Below are positions 27,029-37,773 of a stretch of DNA of 64,000 bases, in pieces. The notes under the pieces were generated by a model. That model saw nothing but the letters and a program-made list of their open reading frames with translations, was not told where the DNA came from and made no database searches. Within the stretch, counting starts at the first letter, position 1. The number at the start of each line of letters is the position of its first letter. Both the position numbers and the translations under genes were made by a program. Source of the DNA: Notospermus geniculatus (taxonomy: Eukaryota; Nemertea; Pilidiophora; Heteronemertea; Lineidae); the NCBI GenBank assembly GCA_002633025.1, contig NMRB01000077.1, positions 134,898-198,897 on the forward strand, read 5' to 3'.

Positions 27029-30000
27029 CGGAGAAAGGAAAACAAGGAAACCCAAATTTAGAAATCTGGAATGCAAGAACTGGAGAACCTGTGAAAAGTT
27101 TCATTCAGAAGGCTCATCAACATTGGTAGGTACAGCAAACTGAGTGTCTTTATACCCCATAGTAGCTTATTGATGCAGGCCTTGTTGAAAATCTAAATTC
27201 TGTCAAATACAGATGCCTTCTTTCTTAATTTCAGGGCACCACAGTTCTCTCATGATGAGGCAATATGCGCCAGAAATGTCACCAATGAAGTACAATTCTT
27301 TGAAAACGACTTCAGTTCAATAACCCACAAGCTGCGTCTGGAAAAGCTCGGCCATTTTAGTTTGTGTTCGTGGGGACCTCCATACCTTGTAGCAGCTTAT
27401 GTAGCCGGAAGCAAGGGCCAGCCTTCATCGGTCAAACTCTACAGTGTTCCTAATTTCACGACTGTGATTGGAAATAATAGTTTCTATAGAGCAGATAATG
27501 TCGCCCTCAATTGGAATCCCAGAGGTATGTATGACAGACAGTTCATGAACGTTTAGAAGTCAAATACCTGAGCATAAACAGTTGGCCCTTTAGTGTCTTT
27601 CTCATGAGGATCAATCTACTGGGTATTGAACTCTTACCCTTTGTGCTGATGGCCCCCAGAACTTCGCTTCACCAGTTTAAAGTTGACTTCTTCTTCCAGG
27701 GAAGGCCGTCTTACTGCTGCTTCAAATGGAATCCTCCGCTGATTCCTATTACGGGGAACAGTCTTTACAGTTCATGGGTGCTGATGGGGTCAGTTGCAGA
27801 GTACCCCTAGGTATGTAGTGATCTGCAGTTTCCTGGTGTCTGTGTTGCAACTCGGAACATTGTCACTTGCTGTTGTGTGGAACCTGGCATTGTCTAACTT
27901 GATATCTATCCATAATTTGTGCCGGGTGGTGGTGATGCCTCATAATATTCGTCTGAAAGATCTCCAGTGCTGTGTATTCTACTAACTTGTCATCAACATT
28001 TTCAGGTAAAAATGGGCCTGTGTACAATGCTGAATGGAACCCTAAGGCACCTGAGTTCTGTGTCGTTTATGGATGTATCCTTCATGTTCAGATAGTCCTA
28101 AGATAAGGAACTCTGAGGTTTAGAATTCAGTTCCTGTCACCATATTGCCTTTAAAGATCCTTAACATTTGACAGTTATGCCAGCGAAAATCACACTTTAT
28201 AATCTGAAGTGTGAGCCAACATTTGACTTTGGAACTGGTGCTTGGAATTCCATCTTCTACAACCCTCAAGGAAGCAATATCCTTTGCAAATGGCTCAAGC
28301 CAATGATGCCTCCTTCGAGTCGAAGTGCAGGCCCATATTCATGAAACCTTGCTAGCTCCATTGGTTGCTAGTGGTGTACATTGGCCTGTACAAACTGGAC
28401 GCAATGGTTCCTGGGCTCGCCGCCAGGCGAAAAATGGCGTAGCCAGCGAATTACTTTGTCGAACCAGCGAGTAGAATGCCTCATAGAGGATTTTTCAGGA
28501 AAATGCATTTTTGTCTCCCATTGCGTGAACACGCCGTATTAGTTGTGCTTAGCGGTACTGTTTCCACGAAAGATATCCGTAGTAAGTAATCATATATGAA
28601 TGGATACAATATCGCCGAAAATAACACGAAAATTCGGGATTTTGTGGCGGTCGTCTGCTTTCTGCTTATAGGCCAAGCCGAAGTCGAATGTTCGCTTCAC
28701 TGTCTATCACCCCGTGCAGATAAGAAATCACGCCTGTTAACAGCGTAATCGGCCATTGAATCAGCATAAGCCATTGTCAGAAATGCCACAATGTGGCTTA
28801 GTAACAGAGTTCTTTGTCTGCTTTGCCTAATTCATGCATACATGTAGTTCTCTATATCCAACCGCCAGTTCAGCATGTCGTTCGTCGTTCACGTGCTTTT
28901 GAGACAAGTGCTACCGGTTACTGGAATAAGTGAATATGTTTCTTTTTGGGCCTGTGAATGACTTGGATTATAGCCGACAAATACTTTTTTCGTTGACGGG
29001 ATTTCAGTGCTGCTGTGGAATTTTCCCATAGATCCTAATCCATAATGCCATAGCTACGCAGGCTGCCGCTAGGCTGCCGTAGGTAGCCTAGCGGTAGCCA
29101 TTTATTTCGGATGGAGGGATGCATCCCTCTGTTCCGAAACAAACGTTCTTTGATAATTCTTTCAGCTGGCACTCTTCTACATTCCGGATCCACATTTCAG
29201 CTGGAGAAGGGGGATCATGTAGGCCTAAACCTGCATCTCCACTCCAGAATTCTCAACTCCTAAGAGTACGTTTTCCCCCTTGCATCGCTCGCCCAGAAAG
29301 CTCTGGGTGATTTAGTGACCAACTAAGCCTAGTAAGGTTTTATGAATGTGGGCCCAGGTCTCTGCAGTAGTGGTCACCATGTCGTGTACTAGGGAGGTTT
29401 CGCAAGCGCCCAGTTAGGCCCTACGACGACGTTTATCTATTGTGTGGGTATACCCAAACAATAGATAAACGTCGTCGTATGGCCTAACCGGGCGCTTGCG
29501 AAACCTCCCTAATGTTTAGGCACAACCAGCAACATTTAATGTTGCTGGTTGTGACTACCGGTAGGTGTCTCCACTGTTGATGTTTTTCCATTGCTTCACT
29601 GTGAAAGGCCAAGATGAAAAATATTGAGTTGAAAGCTGAAAACCTGGGTGACAGAGTGTAGAGCAGGAGGAAACCAGAGAAAAGTGTGCCATCATAGCGA
29701 GTTTCCTTCTCTATCACATGAAGAACGAAGAGTGTTTTACCTTAACATCTGCCACTCCTCTGTCTGGCCGGCTTCGGGAACATCCGAGGCAACACCGAAT
29801 ACTGGGATTTAAAACAGAAGAAACAGATTGTGAAGAATGATGCATCTGACATTACGTCATTTGAATGGTGTCCAGATGGTGAGCATGTCTTGATGGCCAC
29901 CACATCACCAAGGTTACGTGTTGGAAACTGGTGAGTGTTTTGGGCCTAATATAAAGAGACGTCTTTTCCGGTTTTTCTTCTACTTTCGTAACTGCTCCGT

Positions 30001-31836
30001 ATCCTTTAGCTTCAAGGTCATACACTACACCGGGACCCTAATGTGCCAAGAGATGACGCCGAGCGGTGAGGAATTATGGGAAGTAAAATGGCAGTCTGTC
30101 CCTGATGGTATTTTCCCAGTCAAGCCGATCCAGTACATGAAAGTGACTTCATCAGTGCCTCAACCACCACCGCAAGGTAAGGGTCAGCATCTGGTGAGAC
30201 TTGTGTGACAGTACTCTGTGTGGAGCCCTTGGAGACTGTATTAAAGCTTTGTATGAAAGCTGTGTACATCATTGATAAAGAATGTTCTCTGGTGTGTTTT
30301 CGTTTTTCAGCCAAAGTGCAGGCTTATCGGCCACCAGGTGCTCGAGGCCAGTCAGCAACATTCAAGCTTCATGAGAATGAACTTCCATCAAACACAAAAA
30401 AAGAAGGTCAGCATATTTCCATCTGATTATCAACTTGAGTGGGTCCATTACTCAGTCATGTATACCTGTTACCCGGTACATCAGTGGTCAGTGTCGATTT
30501 CCTCCTATTTTCAGAAAACATGTCAAAACAAGCTCTGAAGAATAAGAAAAAACGAGAAGCAAAGAAGGCTAAACAGGTGACCTTGACCTCATAACAGTTT
30601 GAACTCAAATTTGATGTAGACATGAATCAAATGGGTGGCATCTTCTGAAAAAGTAAACAATCAGAAGCAAATGTGAACAACCACTTCTATATGTACTGTA
30701 GTAGTCTGCCTCAAGTCTGTGTCTTGCACCATTCTTGTTCAATTTCAATCTTTTTCCAGTCTGATCAACCTTCTGGTGATGACTCAGCCTCTCGTCCACC
30801 CACTGCCACTGCTCAAGACTCCAGACCTCAGACCGGTGGCTCAAGGCCTCCGACTGGTGGCCAGCCTTCCAGACCTCCAGCAGGGAGCGGTCCACATGGA
30901 CAGTCAGCCAGAATGGGCGGCACAGGAGATCCAGAAACAGATAAGAAAATAAGAAACTTGACTAAGGTATCATGGTCATTCCACGTTTTAACTCGAATTG
31001 AATTAGTAGGAATCAAGAGTAACCGACCTGCTTGCCTGATTCACATACAGCAATAGACTCTATCACTCCAATAGAGCGCAGCACCTGACGGTAACTTGCT
31101 AGGCCTACAGCGTCACGACGTCCCGTCCCCCATTCTGAACGTGGTGACGTCACTCGAAAAACATCCACTTGTTTCAGCGATCATGACGTCGTCTCAAGTC
31201 AAGATGTCATGGAATGAGTACGGGACGTCGTGACGCTGTAGTTACCGTCAGGTGCTGCGCTCTTTTGGAGTGATATCGTCTATTATAACTTGATGTGAAA
31301 GGAGTAAAAGTGAAAGTTTATGAGAAGGATCATGAAAAAATGCTCCAAAAAGACTCGGTATTTATTGTTGTTGACTGAATCAGTGCTTGAAGGGGGAGGT
31401 GTGTGATCGTGCTCGTTCACCTTCACATGCCTAAATTGCCATCAAGGCGAGTGAAAAAGGCACACACCAGAAAAATCAAGAGGAAGTCAATTTCCAGAAT
31501 CTACAGATGCCTTTCCTCCATCTCAGGCACTGGAAAAAACGGAGCACCAAGACCCATTTAGGTGAGCTCTTTTTCACTCGCCTTGATATTTTTCCCTTCA
31601 AGCAGTGCTCAATTCTGTAGAAATGTTGGAAGTGGAAAATAGGGGCTTACCACCATTCCAAATTGTAAATTCCTGACGTTCCATCATCACTTCTGTGTTG
31701 ATTTCAGAAACTGGACCAGATTGAGAAATTAAAACAGCAGCAGGCAGAAGGGAAACAACTCGAGCTCAACCAGCTGGAGAAGATGAAAACAGAGGACGTA
31801 ATTCGGGAGGAATTGGACGCCCTGAGACTCGGATAA
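27029..31836 (+). CDS. EIF2A: Eukaryotic translation initiation factor 2A (5' end missing)
   Basis: Eleven exons join in frame to ~500 residues: 27029-27125, 27235-27524, 27700-27810, 28006-28074, 28175-28276, 29756-29930, 30010-30176, 30311-30406, 30515-30576, 30760-30966, 31708-31836 (TAA). Landmarks are EPVKSFIQKAHQHW, FSHDEAICARNVTNEVQFFE, SSADSYYGEQSLQFMGADG, KNGPVYNAEWNPKAPEF, MPAKITLYNLKCEPTFDFGT, LAGFGNIRGNTEYWDL, CPDGEHVLMATTSPRLRV, PDGIFPVKPI and a basic coiled coil (KLDQIEKLKQQQ). These match the WD40 propeller and C-terminal helix of eIF2A, a GTP-independent Met-tRNA delivery factor for non-AUG and stress translation. The human protein is ~585 residues; the first ~85-90 are not found here. 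The linker exon at 30760 is Pro/Ser/Gly-rich. Confidence 0.95.
28075..28174 (+). other. U12-type intron (GT-AG) in eIF2A
   Basis: The 5' splice site reads GTATCCTTC, the minor-spliceosome consensus. atccttaac lies ~10 bases before the acceptor gacag and fits the U12 branch-site consensus TTCCTTAAC at eight of nine positions. The 100-bp intron joins VVYG and MPAKITL with a split Phe codon. Confidence 0.8.
28277..29755 (+). other. U12-type AT-AC intron in eIF2A
   Basis: After NPQGS the coding sequence stops being eIF2A-like at ATATCCTTTG, the exact AT-AC U12 donor, and resumes at 29756 (LCLAGFGN) after tttaccttaacatctgccac. This holds a perfect CCTTAAC branch site and an AC acceptor. No GT-AG choice keeps the reading frame and the conserved residues (human GHILVLAGFG). 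The intron also contains family B palindrome copy 2. Confidence 0.88.
29391..29510. repeat. Palindromic element, family B copy 2
   Basis: A nearly perfect 120-bp palindrome. The outer arm agggaggtttc is followed by the family core gcaagcgccc, gttaggcc, acgacgacgtttatctattg, a short centre and the complement. It lies inside the AT-AC intron of eIF2A. Confidence 0.9.
31053..31283. repeat. MITE-like palindrome, family A copy 2
   Basis: It begins atagactctatcactccaat and ends ttggagtgatatcgtctat. The inner arms include gcgcagcacctgacggtaac and its complement. It is the same size and design as the copy at 10187 and lies in the last eIF2A intron. Confidence 0.85.
31441..31587. repeat. Short foldback repeat
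   Basis: atcaaggcgagtgaaaaagg pairs with tttttcactcgccttgat, with about 110 bp between the arms. It is in the last eIF2A intron. Confidence 0.65.
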
Positions 31837-31927
31837 TCCATCTTTCCTACCTTCTTGAAATTTCTTCCTGTGATCTAATGATCAGAAATTTCCTACTGTA
31901 TTTCATTCTTTTAGTATTCTGTGCTTA

Positions 31928-31933
31928 AATAAA
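31928..31933 (+). promoter_or_regulatory. Poly(A) signal of eIF2A
   Basis: AATAAA lies 92 bases after the stop codon, giving a short 3' UTR. Confidence 0.75.
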
Positions 31934-32159
31934 CAAGAATTTAAGCAGTAATCTTATATCTTAACTTAGTTTCTATAAAGCTGTACCCCATTATCTTGAA
32001 ACCCCCCTCTTTGTGTTAACTTATGTAGATTTTGCCTGTACTGAGTCATTACAGGTCAGTATTGTTGAGTATATTGATTTGTTTAAGATTAAATCTACTA
32101 ATAATGAAGCTGGGTTGTTGTCTTATCTTCACTCTTTCGTTCCCTAGTATGGGTTAAAA

Positions 32160-33030
32160 TGTTACATCAGACTATTACTGGCCCAAAAGGCATCCCTCCA
32201 CCTACATGACCTAGTATTGTACCGGTACTCGACTTGTCAGGCCAACCATCCAGTCAGCATGATCAGTGTTTTGGGCCAAAAGGTGCCCTTGAAAATGACT
32301 TCCTTCTCTCTTAACTAGTGTTGTACTGTGACTAGTTTGTACTGGCCCAAAGGTGTCCTCAAAAATGACTTGCTCTTCTCCACTAGTATTGTACCTGACT
32401 AGTTGGTACTGGCCCAAAGGTGTCCTCGTAAAGGACTTTCTCCTCTCACTAGTATTGTACCTGACTAGTTTGTACTGGCCCAAAGGTATCTTCAAAAACG
32501 ACTTTCTCCTTTCCACTAGTATTGTACCTGATTAGTTTGTAATGGCCCAAAGGTGTCCTCAAAAAGGACTTTCTCCTCTCTACTAGTATTGTACCTGACT
32601 AGTTTGTAATGGCCCAGTAGATGTCCTCATAGTTGGCTTCCTTTACAAGTACATGTATTGTACTCGACTTGGACCACCCATCCTGAGCCAAATGATCGGT
32701 GAGCTGACCAAAAAGGTGCTCTCATCAAGGCTTTCCTTCACCTTGACTAGAATGTACCTGACTTGTTAGGCCACCCATCCAGTCGACATGATCACTGTGC
32801 TCATACAGCTTTTTCTTCTACCTTTACTAGTACGGTATTGTACCTGCCTTGTTAGGTCGCTCATTCAGTCGGCATGATTATTGTCCTCATACTAGCTCTT
32901 TCTCTACCTTTACTAGTATTGTACCCGCCTTGTTTGACCGCTCATCCAGTCGCGGGCATGATCCGTGTGCTGGCCAAAAAGGTGTCCTCAAAAATGCCTT
33001 CCTTCACCTTCACCAGTATTGTACGTGACT
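32160..33030. repeat. Minisatellite, ~67-bp unit
   Basis: Units contain ctagtattgtacctgactag followed by tactggcccaaaggtgtcct and actttctcctctc. Starts of tggccc at about 32343, 32410, 32476, 32543 and 32610 give a 66-67-bp period. The later part (32640-33030) is more diverged but still carries tagtattgtac(c/g)tg(a/c)ct. Confidence 0.85.
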
Positions 33031-33137
33031 TTTTTTTATCTTTCCGACAGAAAATTCGCAAGTGCTTGGCGCCTGATTGATATTCTTTTAGTATTTCTAT
33101 GTTTTGGAGGTTCTAAACTGTTTGTTTTCTAGTTTTC

Positions 33138-33591
33138 ACCTTATAAGGCCCTAGTCAGGCCCTCACTTGAATACGCAAGCTCAGTTTGGGACCCCTACAC
33201 TAAAGAGGACATCAACAAGTTGGAGATGGTCCCTACAGCGTCGGGGTGCCAGATTTGTCTGCAATAAGTTCCAACGGAGGGCGAGTGTTTCTGAGCTTTT
33301 GGCCACGCTGGGTTGGCCCACTCTTGCCAAGAGACGTGAAAATGCCAGGCTGGCAATGTTATACAAAATTAGCAAGGGGAATTCGCTGATTGACCACTCT
33401 GACCGTCTGACGCCCATTCTGCGAAAATCACGTCACGTAAACTCATGTGGGTATCAGTACCCTCTTGTAGGACTGATACGCTTCAATATTCCTTCTTTCC
33501 AAGAACTATTAAGGCATGGAATAACCTCCCAGAGGAGATCGTGAAGGCGGAGAAATTAGATCATTTTAAGGACCTTCTTCTAAGTGCCTAA
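33138..33591 (+). mobile_element. Non-LTR retrotransposon (Jockey/CR1-type) 3' fragment, broken
   Basis: Across at least two frames the plus strand encodes the C-terminal end of a LINE reverse transcriptase. The pieces are LVRPSLEYASSVWDPYT, DINKLEMV, RRGARFVCNKF, LGWPTLAKRRENARLAMLYK, then in a shifted frame SFFPRTIKAWNNLPEEIV and a stop at ~33589. These are hallmark motifs of the region after the polymerase domain. It is 5'-truncated and frameshifted, so not active. Confidence 0.85.
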
Positions 33592-34243
33592 GCTTTTAAA
33601 TTATTCATTGTTTTTTATCTACGACCAAGCTTTTATCGTTGACGCTGCGCACCACCACAAGTGCTTATTATTCAAATTGTTGAATTTGGCACTCATTCGG
33701 AAGAAGAAGAAGACGTTCTTTTCACACAAGCTGGCAGGCACATATTTTAAAGTGTTCCGCCGCGACCTGGATTTAAGCCAGTTGGCACCTCACATAAATC
33801 TGATGCAATCAGGCTGACTGTTGAGAATTTACATTTAGAAGTAAGAGGGAAAAAAGTGGTGGAGCGAATCAATTTAGACTGGGAAAACATAATACACAAT
33901 ACACCTGCCAGTTCGTCTACCAACAATCAATAACAAAAACGGTATGATTCAGCTCTTCGGCAATAAATTAAATAAAAATATGGCTGGGGATATTTACCCG
34001 ACGGTCGGTCCCGCAGGTAATGAATATCTTAAAGCGAAATCAGAGAAATCATCCCTTCTGATAGAAATCCACTAAAATCCCCGTCAAACAGCGAACCCGC
34101 CCCTTCCTCTCGAATTTGTCTCCTTGTGGTGGGAATCGTGATCCCTGGGTCTTAAAAACGTCTGAATGTGTCCTGGGTCTTCTGAAATCATTATCGCCCT
34201 CATTATCACCATATACATATTTGCTTGATGGTCGTCAAAAGAT

Positions 34244-34372
34244 ATAATCGAGAGGTTAAGAGATCGCTCCGTTAACGGTAACAACACTAACGTTATTTTT
34301 TGCATTGCAAATGTACATCAGAAATAGCGTTATCGTTAACGGATTGGTTTCTTAACCTCTCGATTATTTCCA
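34244..34372. repeat. Palindromic element, family C copy 1
   Basis: ataatcgagaggttaagag at the left pairs with cttaacctctcgattat at the right. The inner arms ccgttaacggtaac / gttatcgttaacgg flank a centre with tattttttgcattgcaaatg. Confidence 0.8.
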
Positions 34373-35406
34373 CTTGTTACGGTAGGTTGTCTTCTGGTTT
34401 CACCCTTGTCGGTAGTTTTCGCTCATGCCCCACTGCGAAGTCAGCTGGGCGCAAGGCATATGGGCCTCTTGTTTAGGACAGCCCATTGCTGCTTCTTTAT
34501 TTGACTGCAGATGCATAAAAAGATGAAACTGCGAAGTGTATTCTGTGTCCTTTCTTCTTGAAACTACTTCCTCTGATGAAATCAGCGATAATGTTTACTG
34601 TTCATAATCAAATGGGAATTGAAACGGTATACCCAAGTATAGGCCCTATCTTAACTTACTTTCGTTTTATTATATAATGGGAGATATAATACCAATGCCT
34701 CTATCCTGTCGAATGTGTCATGACTGTGCAAAACAGGCAAGTTTCCAATATAATCAAAGAGAATTCCTCTCGATTTGATGGAATGCCTGCACATTCTTTC
34801 TCGTTCAATTTCCGCTATACATGTATTTACTTGCATATCTATGGGACTGTCTGCGCTTTGTAGGCTCTTGAGGGATTGTTTAGGCCTACATGTACATCTC
34901 CAAATATGGTTATGATGAAGTTCTCCAAGGAAGTGTCTTCGCGACACATAGCCTACATAGCACTTGGCGAGTTGATGGCCTGGAGTTCAACAGACACACA
35001 TCTCTATTTTGTCCAAATATGGTTTTCGTATTGGCTTATGCCCTCCGACGTTATTCTTCGTAAGAAATTCAGATTCAGGGCCAGTGACCGACATGTGAGC
35101 CTTTATTGAACACAATCAGAAAATTTTGATTTTTAATTGAGCGAGACTCTTTCAACATTATTCAAAATAGGCTAAAAAGGCGTGTTGGATTTTGTTCACG
35201 TCATTTGGTGAAGGAGGTTCGAGTACCATAACATTTCGACGACTTCTTCAATCTGAGGTATTCCACTCTAAACGTGAAAATGGGTGACGATATGCCAAAG
35301 AAAATTCTTTCTGTGGTCGGGCCAACATGGCTGGTAAGTGATTTCGTTATCTCTAAAAAAACGATAGCTGAGGCCAGAATGTAATGAGCGCCCAAGTCAC
35401 GACTTC

Positions 35407-35531
35407 CCGTACAGAGTTTAAGAGATCACACGCTAACGATAACGTTTACGCTAACGCTATTTTTTGCATGTATTTCATGTACAAAAAATATTGTTAACCT
35501 AAATGTTATCGTTAGCGTGTGATCTCTAACT
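35407..35531. repeat. Palindromic element, family C copy 2
   Basis: ttaagagatcacacgctaac plus gataacg pairs with cgttatcgttagcgtgtgat plus ctctaa. The centre gctattttttgcatg matches copy 1 at 34244 while the outer arms differ. Confidence 0.8.
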
Positions 35532-37462
35532 CCCTATCATGCTATCAAATGATTGATAAACGTTAACTTTACGACAACGTTTCTTTTTTGTACCGAAAAT
35601 GCAATATAAAATCTGGTGAATTTGCAGTATGGAACGAGTGGTCACTGTGGATTGTGTTCTTTTAATGTGTAGACTGTAAGTGGACTGGATTTGTAAACTT
35701 ATTCCGTGCCTGACACCCAAACAACAAAACTATAACGCACACATGTGGGCTACCAGAGGTTAATTTATTTAGTGTATATCGAAAAAATGAGGCAAAAGAT
35801 AGCACTTGAACGGTTTCTGTTTCCCTAACTTATAAATAGGCCTACATGTGGACGGAATTCGTTTTTCAGAAGGGGTCTCATGTCCTTCCTCGGGATGATC
35901 CACCACGGCCACCAACACCACCACCTTCATCATCAGAATCAGGATGCACCATATTGTGAACGGAATGCTGTAGACTATTGTATTCTCACTGATGGGGAAA
36001 CCCGTGGCGACACCGAAAATGGCATTGACATTGTGGAATTCTTGACTTTTCCTTTGGTTCCAACATGATATTTCCCGGCAAAGTTCCAAATCAGCCACAA
36101 CGTCCACAGTTTAAGAGAATTCGACCACACACTGGATGGTGGGGATCTTCATGCTGGTGTAACATCTCCCAATGTTCCCCGTTTTTCAGTGCCTCCTTCT
36201 TTGTATTGGGAACCTAGTGACAATACATAGCAGAGAGACCGGGACTGTTCAATAGGGTAACATTCGCGCACTGTAACGGTGATAGATGTTATACAGGTGT
36301 AACGTTTTTCAGTGTGGCCGTTTTTCTGTGTGATTCCCATTGTTCGGAACACACTGGGAAACGAACTCGCTGTTTCTCTGTGTGTCGCTGTTTCTCTGTG
36401 TGTCGCTCATTGTCAAGTCGCCGCTTATTCAGTCAATCTATTGTAATGCCACACTGGCGCACAGGCCTCACTGAAAAATGTTACATCTTCGAGTTTAAAC
36501 CACTGGTTCATTACTTTTATGGTCACACCCACATGTTAGAAACATAACAACTTCTCCCCTGTCAAAATGTGCACTTGTTTTAAGGGAAATCAGATGAAAA
36601 CCCGAGTTAACATATAGCCCCTGTTTGAGCGATAGATAACACCGTGGTATGGCCTACACCGTACTTTTATCCAACACTGTAAAACCTTCTCTGCATCCAG
36701 TAAGTTGATGTTTTCATTGGTGTAGCTGGTACATGTACGTTGGTTCAGGGTGAACCCATCAGAATACGTGTATGTAACTTAGTTTTAAAATTCCATATAC
36801 ATGTAACTTGTACCGTTTCATTTCGTTAGGAATGTAGGGGAACATCAAATTTCATTTCTAATGTTTTTCGTATTGGCTGACGCCCGCGAAATTGTCATTC
36901 GAAATTCAGATTCGTGGATCAGATAGGCCTGAATCAAGCAAAGAGTATTCCGAAAATTTTTACAGTATTTTAAAAGATTGTAGGCCTATTTGTTTTTAGG
37001 AAATCATGAAAGAGCATCAGCAATAGATATTTAAACTTTGAAAAACCAGTTTCGTTCTGTTAAAGGTGTTTCCGTAACAATAAAAGATGTATGTTTAACA
37101 GAATATATACCAATATGTAGATGTAGTTAGATATAAAAACTTCATAAAATTTGTTGCATTTCATTTCATTAGGGGTGTAAAAGGGATTTTTACTTCTGTT
37201 TTCCAATGTCATGACGTGATATTTTGACGTCATCGCCGGCCATTTGAAGCATCTCATGTCAGGCCCTCGATCGATGTTTTGAAGGGGAAATGCTCCTCAA
37301 CAGCCTCAGAAACGACCTTTGCTTAATGTGTATATTCCTCTTAGCATCCCAATCGACGTCGGCCATGGTATCGGCATTTCCAACAACGACTAGTAATACT
37401 GGAAAGACCACTATAAAGATGACAAACACCAAGACATATACAGCCTTCTTTCGAAGCCCAAG

Positions 37463-37468
37463 TTTATT
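37463..37468 (-). promoter_or_regulatory. Possible poly(A) signal of the VWA/Cys-repeat gene
   Basis: AATAAA on the minus strand lies ~97 bases after the stop codon at 37565. Confidence 0.5.
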
Positions 37469-37564
37469 ATGTCAAAATGACAAACGATGGAGAAACCATC
37501 CCGGTCTGGTACAGTCACGAGTTGGGGTATCACAAGGAATTCGGGAGGCTGGGCCTAAATCGCT

Positions 37565-37773
37565 TTAATCTCCCTTCTTCTTGTCTTTCTTTTCATCTTT
37601 TTTGTCATCCTTCTTTTTTTCTTCCTTTTTCTCCTCTTTCTTCTTTTCGTCTTTCTTTTCTTCCTTCTTTTCTTCTTTCTTTTCCTCTTTCTTCTCTTCC
37701 TTCTTTTCTTTTTTCTTTTCCTCTTTCTTCTCTTCTTTCTTTTCTTCCTTCTTTTCCTCTTTTTCGGTCTCAG
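37565..37773 (-). CDS. Lys/Glu C-terminal exon of the VWA gene
   Basis: The last coding exon, entered in phase 1 after cttcacag. It reads ETEKEEKEEKKEEKKEEKKK and on in the same style to KKDKKKGD and TAA at 37565-37567. It is the third K/E-rod-like segment of the protein and forms its very end. Confidence 0.85.

Larger units (their letters stand above)
33592..37462. other. Spacer without recognised gene
   Basis: Apart from the foldback repeats I see no coding region here. A short ATG exon-like frame with a good donor at ~35281-35334 on + (MGDDMPKKILSV...) has no convincing partner exon. A duplicated 18-bp phrase (cgctgtttctctgtgtgt) occurs at 36370-36406. Confidence 0.5.

Noticed and set aside
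35281-35334. Plus-strand ATG exon with donor gtaagt (MGDDMPKKILSVVG...)
   Set aside because: No partner exon with homology found; a single ATG plus donor is too weak.
37270-37470. Minus-strand hydrophobic stretch (KKAVYVLVFVIFIVV...) resembling a membrane segment
   Set aside because: No start codon, a stop just upstream, no polypyrimidine acceptor, and it lies after the stop of the VWA gene.
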